From Podospora pseudoanserina (Eukaryota; Ascomycota; Sordariomycetes; Sordariales; Podosporaceae): a DNA stretch of 64,000 bases. The DNA is taken from assembly GCF_035222485.1 (NCBI RefSeq), contig NC_085920.1, positions 992,001 through 1,056,000 of the forward strand, read 5' to 3'. Positions 42,501 through 54,416 of the stretch are shown piece by piece; the first letter of the stretch is position 1; each line of letters opens with the position of its first letter. The notes beneath the pieces are model-generated. The model worked only from the letters and a program-made list of their open reading frames with translations, was not told the origin of the DNA and made no database searches. A program made the translations under genes and the position numbers.

Positions 42501-42566
42501 CCATGATGCTAGACTTGAAAGAAAAAACACTACAGTTTAAAAACGCCCATGATGATGCCGAGTGTT
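33570..42566. other. 9 kb gene desert
   Basis: Between the receptor start (-) and the oxysterol-binding protein stop (-) no frame shows a recognisable domain. The longest open frames (34956-35624 on plus, 39625-40203 on plus) are low-complexity or random in composition. Mononucleotide runs occur near 38301 and 39880. The composition is not visibly A/T-rich and I see no terminal repeats, so a heavily RIP-mutated transposon is not obvious. A 41-codon frame with protein-like composition lies at 40660-40785. The left end should include the receptor's promoter; the rest could hold non-coding transcripts. Confidence 0.5.
40660..40785 (+). other. Short protein-like open frame, 41 codons
   Basis: ATG-to-stop frame reading MFGSWSDDTGLVDAEKNP and then a charged Ser/Glu/Lys stretch ending EKGSM. 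Codon choice (GAC, GGC, CTT, GTG, GCC, AAG, ACC) looks like fungal coding sequence, and the hydrophilic, Glu/Lys-rich composition resembles the cytoplasmic tail of a transporter. It could be a small protein, a last exon whose upstream part I cannot connect, a remnant of a decayed gene, or chance. Confidence 0.25.
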
Positions 42567-44670
42567 TTACCCCTGGGCGTCAACAAAGACGTCATCTTGT
42601 GAGTCTTCTGTGTCGGCTCGCTTGGGATTTGCAGGCAAGGCCTTCTTCATGTCGTCGTGGAAGTCAATTAGCGGCCCGGCCTTAGCCTTGTCGCCTGTTG
42701 CAGCCAACATTGTCTGAATCTCTGCTGTACTGCGATGGTTGGGGTCCAAGGGAGGCTTCTCCCCTTGAGTTTGTTCCAATGAAACACTGCTTGCTTTCGT
42801 GGACATAGAATCTTCCGAAATCTTGGTTGGTAGGGTCGGGGTCAGGGCCGGTGCTCTGCTGTCATCGGCTGATGGTCCGTCATTGTTGAGATTGATGAGA
42901 TTGCTGTCATTGCTGTGGGCTGTCTGAGGGCGTGACTCAGAAAATGAGGCTCTTGGTGGTATCACGATCCTTTTCTCACATTTTTGGCCTGGGATGATTG
43001 GATAGATGGCCATGATCTGGGCCGCCTGCTTCTCTGGTGTCCTTCCGTCTCTGTACACAATTGTTAGCTTGTGCCCTCAAATTGACCGACGATGGCGTCA
43101 AACATTTGAGCATTGATAATCCACTCGAGATCTTCCTCGCCTTCCTCGGATCCGCCAGGACCGCCTCTAACTCTCCTAAACAGTCTGGGGTGCCATTCGA
43201 CACCCTCATTTGCTCTCAAAGCAGCCTCTTCACGCTGGGTCTCCTCGATTTTCGTCTTTTCGTCGGTTGCCAGCTCATGGTTACGTTCTTTGACTGCTTG
43301 GGCAGTCTTAGCCCACAGCCTTTGAGATTCTCGTTCTTCTTGTTCCTCAAGCGGTCGGCTCAGAGGGGGACTATGCTTTGACTTGGTGGCGTTGAAGAAC
43401 ATCTCCTTGTGGCCAGTCTGTAGGGTTTTAGCATTGTGCATCATAGCGGCGCTCAAAATCACGTACCTTGACGTTTCTGAGAAACATCTCTTCGCTCCAC
43501 AGTCCTGAAAGCTCATAGAGCACCTCGCCCGTTTCCTCATTTTTCACCGTTCCACCAATGGCATTATACGTGCCGCTGACCCAGCCTTTGGTCTTGAACT
43601 CAATGTCGGCAACAAGGCCGGTCTCTGGACATCTCACATAACTGTGATCTCCCAGCTCATATTTCATTTTACCAAAGAGGATACCTCTTGCGTACATGTT
43701 CGGCTGGGTGAGGATGCTAAATAGTCGAATTGTGTTAGTGCATTGTGCGAAGCTGCAGCAGTACCGGAACATAGTGCATATGCTTACTATCTTTCTCCCT
43801 TGGTAGGATCCTTGCCGCGATTTTGGAGGGTCAAGATGGCAATGCCTTCCATCATGCTAGCGGCGGAGTTACCCAGGAATTTGCTCCTGGGTTTTAGCGT
43901 CCCATCCACCCGAATGTGGTGACCAGGTACCATATAAAAGTAGCTCGACTTTGGAGGATGGTGAGAGGTTTGCTCGGAAATGTAGTACGCTCTGGTGTTG
44001 TCGGGGAAGTCCCAGTAGCACGAGAAAATCTCGCCCAGAATGGGATTCAAAGGCTTCTTGACACCACTAAATAGGCGGGTTAGTAAACAGGCATGACTGG
44101 TTAGATATCAGAAGGGACTCACGGAGGGCGAATGTGCCAGCCGCTCAGGTAGAATTTGACAACGCCTAAAAATCTTTCTACCGGATCGTCAATCTGAGGA
44201 ATCGGCAGCAGCATTTCGGGATGGCACATAAAACTATAGCGGTTGTCAGCTTCAGTCCTCCTCTCTGTTCCTTTGAGTAGCGGAGGCAAGCGTACTTCGT
44301 GATCCTTTCCAGCATGGAACGGGGCTCCAAGATGAAGGTAGGCAGAACGACTCTACTCAGATCGGCACCAGGTCTCAACTGGGATATGATGTGGGAAAGG
44401 ACTGGATACCGGTGTCAGTAGGCGTATATGACCGGATAGCCCTGGAGTGGGTGACAGACCGTTGCCCTGATCGGGCTCGACTACGAGGGTATCATCTTCG
44501 ATAGAGTCTGATCCGTCGACAGAGGATCCTCGGCTGCCTACGAAGAAGCGGCATGTTAGCAACAAATATGGTCATATATGATCCCGGATGTCCAGTCTCT
44601 TGCCTCCCTTGGTGATGCTGTCGGTGCGCCGGTGATGAACTTCAACTGGCTCGCCGTCTACATGATGCAT
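42567..44670 (-). CDS. Oxysterol-binding protein-related lipid-transfer protein
   Basis: Eight exons: 44670-44604, 44537-44460, 44401-44296, 44233-44123, 44066-43788, 43716-43467, 43417-43104 and 43050-42567; 562 aa. Every junction restores the family sequence, for instance [30 protein letters not shown] (read in two parts), [17 protein letters not shown] and the fingerprint [10 protein letters not shown]. This is a short ORP with no PH or ankyrin domain, closest in pattern to yeast Osh6/Osh7, which exchange phosphatidylserine for PI4P at ER-plasma-membrane contacts. The ligand is inferred. A long charged segment ([22 protein letters not shown]) and a C-terminal extension of about 120 residues rich in Ser/Asp/Pro follow the lipid-binding domain. 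The first intron uses a GC donor (GCAAGA). The start at 44670 is the first ATG in frame; an upstream ATG-bearing frame (near 44762) cannot be joined in phase, so the 5' end is uncertain. Confidence 0.88.
44538..44603 (-). other. Probable GC-AG intron in the oxysterol-binding protein gene
   Basis: The donor reads GGGAG|GCAAGA and the acceptor CTTCGTAG|GCAGC, with a TTGCTAACA branch site. No GT donor in this stretch keeps the [17 protein letters not shown] junction in frame. This is the second GC donor in the window. Confidence 0.6.
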
Positions 44671-47417
44671 CTGCTCAAAATAGGCTCTTGACAAAGTGGA
44701 ATCGCATGCGACTCACTAGCATTAGAGGTTGCCCTTCGGCGCCCGGAGACGAGTCCCATGACCATAGTTTCAGACTTCTGTTTCCTTTCGACTTCACCAC
44801 TACTCGCGGCCTTTTCGGCAGAAAAATGTTGAGGAAAATAAAGAAAAGTGGAGATTTGGAGGGTAGGATGCACGATGGAGGGTCGGAAGAGCTGTCAGTA
44901 TCTTGTACTCGGCACGGTATTGCTGCGCTATGGTGTTGCGAAGCCAGGAGAAGGTCGAATTCTGGTGCCTAGAGGCTTCGCAAGAGGAAACAGAAAAAAT
45001 TACGTCGTTGATCTCTTTACAGGCAACACCAGGCTCCGGATGACGAGCGGGATTCGCAGCTGCCAGAGCGGCCGGGGCGGGGCAGGGAGCTGGGTGGAGG
45101 GTCTGGACCAGGGGAGCAATGACGTGGGGTCCTTGTCAACAGGCGCCTTTTACATCATTTGTTGGGCAACAGATTTGATGGACATCAAAGACACTCAGTT
45201 CATCAAGCACGGTGAGAGGCCGGCAACGCCTAGACGACACCTCATGCGCCCCAAGACCACGAGGCCTTTCTAAAGAGGGCAGCTGGAAAGATGATTCCGA
45301 ATATGTGCCCTCTTTTACACCATATAGCATCTGCAAGTGCTCTTCTAAATGTCTTGGATCGAAGACTTTGGAAGAGATTCTTCTTCCATGCCATGCCTAC
45401 CCACGTGGTGGGGGTGAGGGACGGAAGAGGGGGTTCAGTCCGACCCCGCAGGAAGTCGCTGTTCTTTGTGCCGCCACCGTCATGACAGCTGTAGCGGCGG
45501 CATTCGAACACATGCGCCGGCGCACCCGTCAACGGGAACGATCAAGATCGGTGATGGCGGAGTTGAAGTGGATTCTTATAAGTCTACGGAGCACCCAGGA
45601 TCCGGCAAGGTCGACCCAGGGACTACAACTAGTTACCGCAGCTCATGGTATCATGCAACCCTAACCCTCATGATACTGGCCCAGGCTTGAATTCATATCT
45701 TGTGCATGTCTCATCGAAAGACGAAGATGCATATATATACTGTAACCAGGGTACCTATTCGTGTAGCGCCAGCACTTACATATATAGCAGGCATAACATC
45801 TGAGGGTACGTGTCTTTAGTCATTCTTCCTGCCATGGTCGTCAACTATCTCGATTCCTCGCTCAATCTCACCAGTCACAACAGATGTGTGGGGCTCAGTC
45901 TGGAAACCGATGTCACTGAGGTTATAGATGGGAAGCATCGACTGACATGAATCACAGCACCGGTTGAGGTTGCACAACACATAGGAATTCCAGATACCGC
46001 CTTGGTCCAGACTCGCCCAACTGCCTAGGCGGCCGAATGGTGGTCTGGGGACCTGAAGCCCATGCCTGTGGGCTAGTGCAAAATTTCAGATGGTTCCTCA
46101 CCATGTTGAAAATGAAGGGATCATTGATAATTACTGCATCAGCCGAGCAGGTCGAGACATGATTTTCAAGCAGGAGATAAACCAGTTCTTTCTAGACATC
46201 AATATCATCACAGGTTAGGTAGTACAGGTACGCCCTGCCCCTTCCTTACCTTGATTACGGATGATGAACCCTTCTTTGACGTTGAATTCCTGGAGCCGCA
46301 GATCGACATGGATAGACGGCCCCCAGTGCCGTTTCAGGCGTGGGCACGCTAAAAGCTATTGATACCGCTGCTTGGCCGTCTTGCAGCATGCCCGGTCCAG
46401 GTTCCGGGCAGGGCAGGGCAGTACGACACCAGCACACAAAACCCCCAAAATATCATCTCGTGAAGATCAAGTTCAGCTGCACGCTTAATGCACCGTTACA
46501 TCAGGGCCTTAGTATACGATTCCACGCTGCCTTCGTATTGATGAAGTCTTTTATCAAGGGAAGCCAGCCAACCAGGTGCTTGCTTGGCCGACGAAACAGC
46601 CGATGGATGCCCAAGTCACGAACGTGGAGACTGGAGGGGACTACTGCAGCGGGAAGATGGGCCCGTTCTCGACCCTGAAACATTGAGCCATCTCCAGCCA
46701 GCTTCACCTCGAGATCTTCAGCAGACAGAAATGGGGGTGGACCGGCCAGGACATAACAAGATAAAGACATGGAAAAAAGAGTGTGACGAGAGAGTAAGCT
46801 TCCCTCCCTTCTGCAATTGCTTGCCTGCTTCGTTGGCCAGCTCGCAAAGGAGTAGTAACACACGAGTCCGGACTTTTGAGGCGCGGGCATTGGATTTCCA
46901 TTCTCTCAAGACGCAGTTCAGGTGCATCCACTGCTGAGCGGCTGTCTCCCAGTTTAGGAAGTAATTCCCTTGCATCACTGGCGGTATGGTACCTCGCTGG
47001 ACAGCCCTGGTGCCCCGCATTACCCGCTAACATCAACCCTCGCAGCAGCAAGGTTTCCCACACGTCCAGTTCATCCCAGGCCGCACCACACACCACGGGT
47101 CCACGAACCACCACAACTTTGTCTCATTTTTCCCATTGAACATAAAACTTGTCCTCTCTCACACCACTCTCCCCGAACCCGGCTGCCCGACCCGTCACCT
47201 CTGGGCTCGATCGAGCCATATGCCCACCCACGAAGCCCATACGAAAGGGTCCAGTCGGCAGCTCCACAATACATTGTTGGGCTGCCAGAGCATCGACGAC
47301 GAGCACATGCCCGCCTTCCGTTCCGGTCGTGGAAGCCAGCTTGCCAGTACGACCGGCAATTTCCTGCCCACACGCAGCAGCAACAACGACTGGACAACGT
47401 GAACGAGTACAAGCTCA
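44671..47417. promoter_or_regulatory. Divergent region between OSBP and the 1155-residue protein gene
   Basis: About 2.7 kb between divergent starts. It should contain two promoters and long leaders. Open frames are short and without recognised domains. Sequence just before 47418 is C-rich with CAGCAG-type stretches, as in long fungal 5' leaders. Confidence 0.45.
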
Positions 47418-50400
47418 ATGATGGAGAACGAACCCCCCGCCATTTCTGTGCAGGATGATGGCAAGGGATCAAAAAGGGGTCGAATCATGGGGAAGCTCTT
47501 TGGACGCGACCGAGATCGAGACCGAAAGGGGTCACAGGGTGCCGCTGATTCTCGTGACTTAAACGACTTCTTCCATGGTCCTGGCGACACATTACAGGTC
47601 ACCCATGCGGCACCTCCCATGCTCGCGAAACTCGACACCAAGAGCATTTCGCGATACCCCCATGCGCTTCAGGTTCAGGGGACCGGAAGCAACAACTCGC
47701 AACAATCCCTTTCCATACGATCCCAAAATGGTAGTCCCAAGAAAATCAAACCTAACAGAAGGGGATTGGTTCTTAGATTTGCAGAAACACCCCCTGAGGT
47801 TATGGGCGAGGGTGGTGACATCTGCGAAGTACCAACCATCGAGATCTCGAAACGTCGCAGAGCAAGGCCGCCACCTTCTCCGATTCCTCCTCGTCATACC
47901 GATCTCGGTAACAGTCCAAGATTGCCGATCCGAGAAGCCCATCCAAGCCCGGGGACGTTTGACCCAGCACCTCTCCGACGCACCCAGACAGGTTTCTCTA
48001 CGACCTCGGATTCCCCCGACTCAGATATGTCTGCTTCGAGAAACCCATCCGCTCGGCTCCTGACAAATCCCACGGTGGATCATGACGAGAGGCGGAGGTC
48101 ATTCATAGAAATTCAGCAGGCTGAAATGCGGGAAGCCGAAGGACAGGCGTTTGTCAAGGCGGTTAGAGCTGCTTCTGGTGACAAGTCCAAGTGGGACGAA
48201 GCAGAGGCTGCACCACCTACACCACCAGAGCCAGAGCCCGGATCGGCCATGACTGCGTCACCAGAGCCCATTCAAACACCCCGATTCCCACCACAGCCGT
48301 CGCCAAACCCTCCAACCTCAGCACCACCACCAATTCCAGCCAAAAGACAACGACCTCATCCATCTCCTATTCCGCCACCACCGCCAGAGCATGCCCCACC
48401 GCCATACACACCGTCAATGCCACAAACAAACTCGCCAGAGAGACTAAAACATGCAGCAAGACAACATGCGCATAGTCCTGTGTCCGCAGTCTCGGCAATC
48501 TCAGCAGCCTCGAGCTTCCATCATCCATTTGCAGCGAGGCAAGGAAGCAAATTGGGTGATCACGCGTTGCCAGTCACTCCTCTAATGGGGGGCTCCAGCT
48601 TCCAAGATGTTGTGTCAGCAGCAGCCGACGATGCCATGAACACGTTTGTGGAGCGCACCCGTCACCTCTTTGAACTGTTCCGGTTACACGCAGAAAGTGT
48701 ACGGCCATTGCTCGCCTGTACGCCGAATGAACTCGCCAGGGCGTCTCTTTGGTGGTTTTTGACTGGTAGAATGGCCCTTGAAAATGCCATTCGAGACCGA
48801 CCCTCGACCCCGGAATCTCAGATGAAGAATGAAATTTGTAAACAACAGGCTTATACCGACTTGGCGAAGGGATACTGGTTGTTGGAGGAAATCATGCCTG
48901 AGATTGTCAACAGCGGGCGTAGTCCAGTTGACAGGGAAGCAGAGGACGTGCGTGCCACTCTTGCGTCGAGCCTTCGGAAGCTGTCGGTGTCAATGAAGCG
49001 AAATGGTTTCCTGCCGCCAGAAGAGCCCTTTCTACCACAAACCCTCGATCGAACCATTTGGTTGGAATATCCTCAGTTGCCAGGCGATCTCAAGTCCATG
49101 CTTTGGGGGTCATCCAGCTTGGCTCTCTCACAAAATCAGCTGGCCAGCTCTGGCATGAGCATACTTGAAACGCTACCACTGGCCGACTCACCCTCTGCAT
49201 TCTGCTTTGGCCGGTTCCAAGTCAGTCTCTTCTTGATGGAGAAAGGACGAGAAGCGCAGCGCATTCATCTGCCATGTTTCATATCGATTGTCAGACCCCA
49301 ATCGCAGCCTGATATTCTGTTTGTGGCTGCAAGCCAGAATGGAGCTGTTCAGCTACGGATCTCTGGCAACAAGAGCACCGGACCGGTATGGGAAGATGTT
49401 CGTTGGCGTTCAGACAGCTGCACTTTGGAAGTCGCCATGCCACGAGGCTTTATTGTTATGATACAGTGCTCTCAACCAGCCTTCCAGACCCTGCGAAGCA
49501 TGTACGAGTTCAGTAACAAAGTACATTCCACCCTGTACCCGAAGCAAGACGAAGCTTGCGTCTTCAGATCAACCCTTCGGTCTTTTCAGTACTTCGATAA
49601 CGACCCGCAGGCCAGACAGTTTCCGAAAGAGCCGGCTCCGAACTGCGAGATTGCCATGTTTGAGAGGTTGCATAAAGAAGGCGCCGCAACCGGTCCTCGC
49701 ACATATCACAGAGGTTTCCGGATAGCAGTCATCACAGGTCCAAGGACGAAGACTCTCAGTGGCGTCAACCAGCTGTACAGCCCTGAGGCGCCTATTCGGT
49801 TTGGATTCTTACGCAGCGACAACAACGAGCCCTCGCTTTCCCTGCGTTTCGAGAATGGTCGTTTTAAAGGGAGCATGGTCATGTCTTTTGCTGACGAAAA
49901 GGAAAGAGTCCGGATGCACACACTACTCATTGGGACTGTACTGCATCGGGAGGAGTCGATATTCTGCGAGTCTCCGCTGAAGGGAGCTTGGATCTCGGAG
50001 AGGTTTGGCGATTCTCAAGATGGAGGACTAACGGCACTTTCCAACCTCAACTGGAACAAAGTCAGGGTCATCAACCAGGACACAGACGGTGACCGGGCTG
50101 CGCACTGTGTGTTGTCTGATAAGCTGCGGGTCATCTTTGAGTTCAAGGACGGAACGATGACTGATCGGATTAACGTCGCACCAGGGGAGCTTAAGATGCG
50201 TCTTGACGTACAGAATCCGAGCTGTATGATGGTCTTCCGTCAACCGCAGGCGGACATTACGCTCGCCGTGACAGAGGCGAATGTCTCCTCTGAATCGGCC
50301 CAACGGCTGGCCAGGGCTCTGGATACCATCAAGCAAAGGCCAACCATCAGAACCATCATGTTTCCAAAGATGGAAGACCTGCACACCTTTGAGATGGCTA

Positions 50401-50947
50401 TCACTGGGTTCAAGGTGCTTTTTGATGGGATTGCGGCAACATTTGCCATCTCGCGCAGACGAATGGTGGTGCCTATCCACAAGAAGTGGGAGGCCAGTGC
50501 TACTCGGATCCAGGTGGTGCAGCAAGAAGGAATCACGCAGATTCTTGCCTTCTTTTCGGATTTTTCTCATGGACAATGCATGGGCTTCAGCTTGAAGGGA
50601 ACAGATGTGTTTGAATCTTTTGGAAAGCAGGGGAAGGCTGGGCTCAAGATTGTGGATGCCAAGTTCCCGCTGCCGAAGGTGCTGCAGGCTGGGATGGATG
50701 GAGCGCAGGACGCGGCGGATGCAGCATTTTTGTGTTTGGACTTACCTGAGCTGCCCGGGGAGCATGATGATATTTCGATCGTGTTTGAGGATGAGGCTGG
50801 TAAGTTGATGCTGCCTGGGATTTGACGAACCTGTTCGTCTGCTAACATTGTGGCTTTACAGAACGTGATAAACTTGCTGCATGCTTGCCTGCACCAGTCA
50901 AGGGTGGCTCCAGGCTGATCCCAAAGATGAAGGGGTCGAAGGAGTAA
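47418..50947 (+). CDS. Large Pro-rich conserved-looking protein of unknown function
   Basis: Two exons, 47418-50799 and 50862-50947, with a 62-nt intron (GTAAGT..TTTACAG, GCTAAC branch); 1155 aa. The short last exon ends in a basic tail (IPKMKGSKE). Residues 1-340 are disordered with basic patches (FGRDRDRDRKG) and Pro-rich tracts (PPPIPAKR, PSPIPPPPPEHAPPPY) that look like SH3 or WW ligands. From about 390 a structured region begins with a helical segment (ERTRHLFELFRLHAESVRPLL, read as a run with WWFLTGRMALENAI). Beta-rich segments between about 560 and 1130 are PH-like (ILFVAASQNGAVQLRIS, SLSLRFENGRFKGSMVMSF, RVIFEFKDGTMTDRINV). I do not recognise the family. Pro-rich ligands plus PH-like domains suggest a cortical or membrane-linked adaptor, but this is inference only. 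It converges with U2AF1. Confidence 0.8.
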
Positions 50948-51481
50948 GTGGAATTCATGATGGTGGGGCGTTCAAAGATCGAAACAAGAAGGGGTTCCAG
51001 AGGTAGTTCATCAGGTCACACGAGATATATCCTCTAAATCTTATTAGTTAATGTTGCTAGCACGGATGGGACCGACAGGACAGGGCAAGATACATGAGTC
51101 TCTTGGTTGGAATGAAAGCAGTATTTTTGGGTGCATTATGGGGGAAACAGAGCAAGACGGTCATCATCATACAGCGCGTTACAGTCATGTGTATGGTAGT
51201 ATTAAAACATGCAATTCTTTTTGGAACCTTCTTCATTCGCTCAGTTCCCTTCATCAGTTGCTCAGTTGCCTTTCGCAAGTAACCGCTGCTTGTATATTAC
51301 ATGAAGTGTATGTGTACGCAGGTTTTAACGAGGCCTGCTTGACAAAAAACGAGGGCCCAAGTCCAATACAGTCCAACGCCCCAACTCCGTGAAAAGTTTC
51401 ATAGCTGGTGAGTTGATTACTTCTACTCGTAGTCTCTCACAGCCTTCTGACATCGACCTCGCCCCCCCTCAGAGAGCCAGT
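50948..51481. other. Convergent intergenic region
   Basis: About 530 bp between the large Pro-rich protein gene (+) and the U2AF small-subunit gene (-). It should hold both 3' ends. No gene is visible. Confidence 0.5.
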
Positions 51482-52108
51482 CTAGTATCTCCTCCTCGTC
51501 GGCTCCGGGCTAGGCGATCTAGTCGGGCTCCTGCTTCTCGGCCTCGTCTTCAACCACTTCTTGGTGCTCAACTCCAGCTCCCTCTCCAGCTCCGGGCTGG
51601 GATTTTTACGATGAATAAAATTGCAAAACCCGCCCCTCACGCACCCCTCCCCCGAGTTCAACCTGCAGCACGCCTCCCTAAAGTCCGTCACAGGGCTCAG
51701 CTCGCAATAGATGGGGCGGGCGGCGTACCACCGGCTGTTGAGGTCGTCGCAGGCTTTTTGGGCCGAGTCCTCGTACTTGAAGCGGGCGTAGACGTTGCCG
51801 ATGAGGTGGTCGTTGTTGTTGTCGCAGACGACGAGCTCCTCGATCTCGCCGTACTTGCACATCTCGCACCAGATGTCCTCGTAGAAGGCGTCGAAGTGGT
51901 TCTGGAGCTGGGAGGGGTTCATCCTGTTCTTCGGGTCGAAGGCCGGATTCTGGTAGAGGTTGGGCATGAGGATTGTCTGCGAGTAGGAGGGCTTGACGTG
52001 CTTGCGGGAGCAGCGGTCGCCGTGGCGGCAGGCGCCGATTTTGTAGTAGAAGGAGCAGTTGACTTTGTCTTGTTCGGTGCCGAAGATGGAGGCGAGGAAG
52101 TTGGCCAT
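51482..52108 (-). CDS. U2AF1: U2 snRNP auxiliary factor small subunit (U2AF35-type)
   Basis: Intronless, 208 aa, close to the fission-yeast form in length. U2AF small subunit recognises the AG at 3' splice sites and heterodimerises with the large subunit. Architecture: first CCCH zinc finger at 18-37 (Cys18, Cys27, Cys33, His37), a U2AF-homology RRM at about 65-145 (CEMCKYGEIEELVVCDN, LIGNVYARFKYEDS), then a second CCCH finger (CCRLNSGEGCVRGGFCNFIH) and a short RS tail (RPRSRSPTRSPSPEPTRRRY). Ser34 is conserved at the same residue number as the human hotspot. In the second finger the position equivalent to human Gln157 reads Leu. The family call is certain. The gene is near two genes whose introns use GC donors, but its role concerns the 3' splice site. 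Confidence 0.97.
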   Translation of the reverse strand: MANFLASIFGTEQDKVNCSFYYKIGACRHGDRCSRKHVKPSYSQTILMPNLYQNPAFDPKNRMNPSQLQNHFDAFYEDIWCEMCKYGEIEELVVCDNNNDHLIGNVYARFKYEDSAQKACDDLNSRWYAARPIYCELSPVTDFREACCRLNSGEGCVRGGFCNFIHRKNPSPELERELELSTKKWLKTRPRSRSPTRSPSPEPTRRRY

Positions 52109-54416
52109 TTTGGCGGGTGGTTATTTTTCTTGTCGAGATTGTGGTTTGGGGATGGTAGTGAGATCGTTCGAATGTTTGGTTATAGATTCGCGGGGATGGA
52201 TGGGCGAAAACCGAATGGGAGGCTGAAAAAGTGTATTGCGATTCGCGACGACACGAAAGTTTGGTGTTTGGCGTTGCAGTCCGGCAGGAAACACAAGGCA
52301 GTGGAAAATATCCACTTGTTCAGCCTGGCGTTGCCACATGTGGCGTTAGGTCTCTAATTGGTTTGACTAAAGATTCCTGGGGAACAAGGCTGAATGTTGT
52401 GTGACACGTGTGTGGCTGAAGCTTCTGGAAGCTCTGGCCAAGCTCGGTCAACAGACAGGGTTCCACTCCGATCGATCCCAATCTCCAACCTGGAACTGAT
52501 TTGGACCCTTGATCCAACCTCTGACAGAGCAATTGTTACAATTCTCTGGCAAGACCATAAGGCATCTGTTCAACCATTTTGTTTGTCTGACGAAAAACCT
52601 CAGCTTTTGCGCGACAATTGACTCTCTTCCCGGGCTACACAGGTTGTCCCATGTTCATCGGGCTTGGTCAGTTATGAATTATGGATTCCTCGGCATTCAC
52701 CACACTCACAGCCACCGAGATCGTGCAGCAGCTAGCGGTGGCTAGATATGAAAATTGCCTCGTTTTTAGCCAACCTCCTGTCACCAAACTTCCTCTCAGA
52801 TGAATCGGCAGCCATGATCAGCAACAGCCAATGATGAGGGCCAATGGCTCCGCAGTTGAGGTAAGACATGCCGCCATCACCGACTATCTTCTGCGAGAGG
52901 CAGCACGCACACACAGCACATTCGGCCTATGGCGACCACGAGTTACCCGAATGGCGGTGTCTGAGGGAGCTTCTTGATACACAGCACACAGCACCCCAGA
53001 CCTTTTTGAACAACTGTATTACCATTGACAACAACAAACCCCTTTTTGGAGTCTCTGTGCTGGCTTCCGAGATGCAGAAAGGGGCTTCGCTTGCGCAGTG
53101 TCGGTCCACATGTTTACCACCTGGCACGCGTGTCGGTTGATAAATTGCGATGGGGAGGCAGGGGAGCCGACATTGCGCTGCGACGGTCAAGGAATGACGA
53201 GTTATTTCACGGCGCACGAGCCAGCTGGAATCACAAGTGACAGCATCATCGTTGTGGCTGTTCGAGACATTCTCCAACCGCTTCGTCTGCCGACAGCTTC
53301 AACGGACTGGGTTCCGGGTATTCGGATCTTGATAGGGAAGAAAAAAAACATAAAAACGGGAACAGCGGAAGCACGGGCTCGCCGGTGGGATGGCGGCCGG
53401 TGTTCTTCCCGCCGACTCCTGCGTGTGGGTTCGTAGTCGAGAGATTTTCGGCAGGGATCTATACTTTTAGCGCCTACCCGAAGTGACGGGGCGGCCTCAG
53501 GGCCAAGGTTGACTTATGATGCAATGTGGTATCAAGTATCAAGCTGCAGATTCCAAGAAGACCTGTTGTCGTGCGACACAGCAGCTACGGCGACGTACAC
53601 TGTAGCAATCCAGAGCACACCGGAACAAGGCACAAGCAAGAAACATTGCCATGACTGTGCCAAGGTGACGCGATAGCAGCTTCGCACTCACTAGCGCAAG
53701 GGCCGACCGATGAACAAGCCTCCTCTGCACCCCTCAGCTGGGCTGGGAATCTGGGAAAACCCTCTCAGTGCAGGATTCGTAATTCGGAATTGCGCCAGCC
53801 AATTCGCGCTCTCCAAAGCCCACGATAGCTTGCCTTTTGGGACCAGCCAAGACCCAAATTGTACCACCAATCCCCGCCCGGCGTAAGGTCCCTACTGACG
53901 TAGCACCCGATCTGTTGCTGATCTCCCCATCCCAGCTGGCCCATCCTTGCCAAGGCCCCACGCAGCTTTTGGACAGCTCCTCCACTTCCAGTTTGAGAGA
54001 CCTCCACGCCAGGTTGTGGCTTCGCTGTGCTGCTGTTGCTCAATTTCATTTTCCCCTTCCTGTTTTCCCCCCCCTCCTCTCCTTGAGCAACTCTCTAAAG
54101 CCTCTTATCCGGTGGTTCGTAGACCCAACTTCTGCGATTCCAGCCACATCTTTTTCTTTTCTTCGAGTCTTGTTCTTGGATATCCATTACCTTAGTAGCC
54201 TTCTTCCACACACTAGCATTTGCGAGCTCCAGGTCGCTTGTGCCGCAATCCGCCCGCCCACTGACGGAGCTCCCCCGGTTCTGTCTCTGGCAGCCAACCC
54301 GACAACAGACACTCGGAATATCGGCCTAGGCCAACCGACATTGCCTCTTCACCGCCATTGAACCAATTGACCAACGCAAGCGTGGCTGCTGAAGCAGCGT
54401 GTACACAGAGACGACC
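52109..54416. promoter_or_regulatory. Divergent region between U2AF1 and tricalbin
   Basis: About 2.3 kb. It should contain the U2AF1 promoter at the left and the tricalbin promoter and leader at the right. From about 53900 the plus strand is C/T-rich, as in strong fungal promoters and leaders. No gene is visible in the middle. Confidence 0.45.

Noticed and set aside
33570-42566. RIP-degraded transposon
   Set aside because: No strong A/T enrichment, terminal repeats or transposase-like residues visible by eye; a RIP index would be needed to exclude it.
44658-44873. Upstream exon for the oxysterol-binding protein starting at an MVMGLVSGRRR frame
   Set aside because: Its GTGAGT donor leaves phase 1, which does not join in frame to the next exon at any acceptor of normal intron length.
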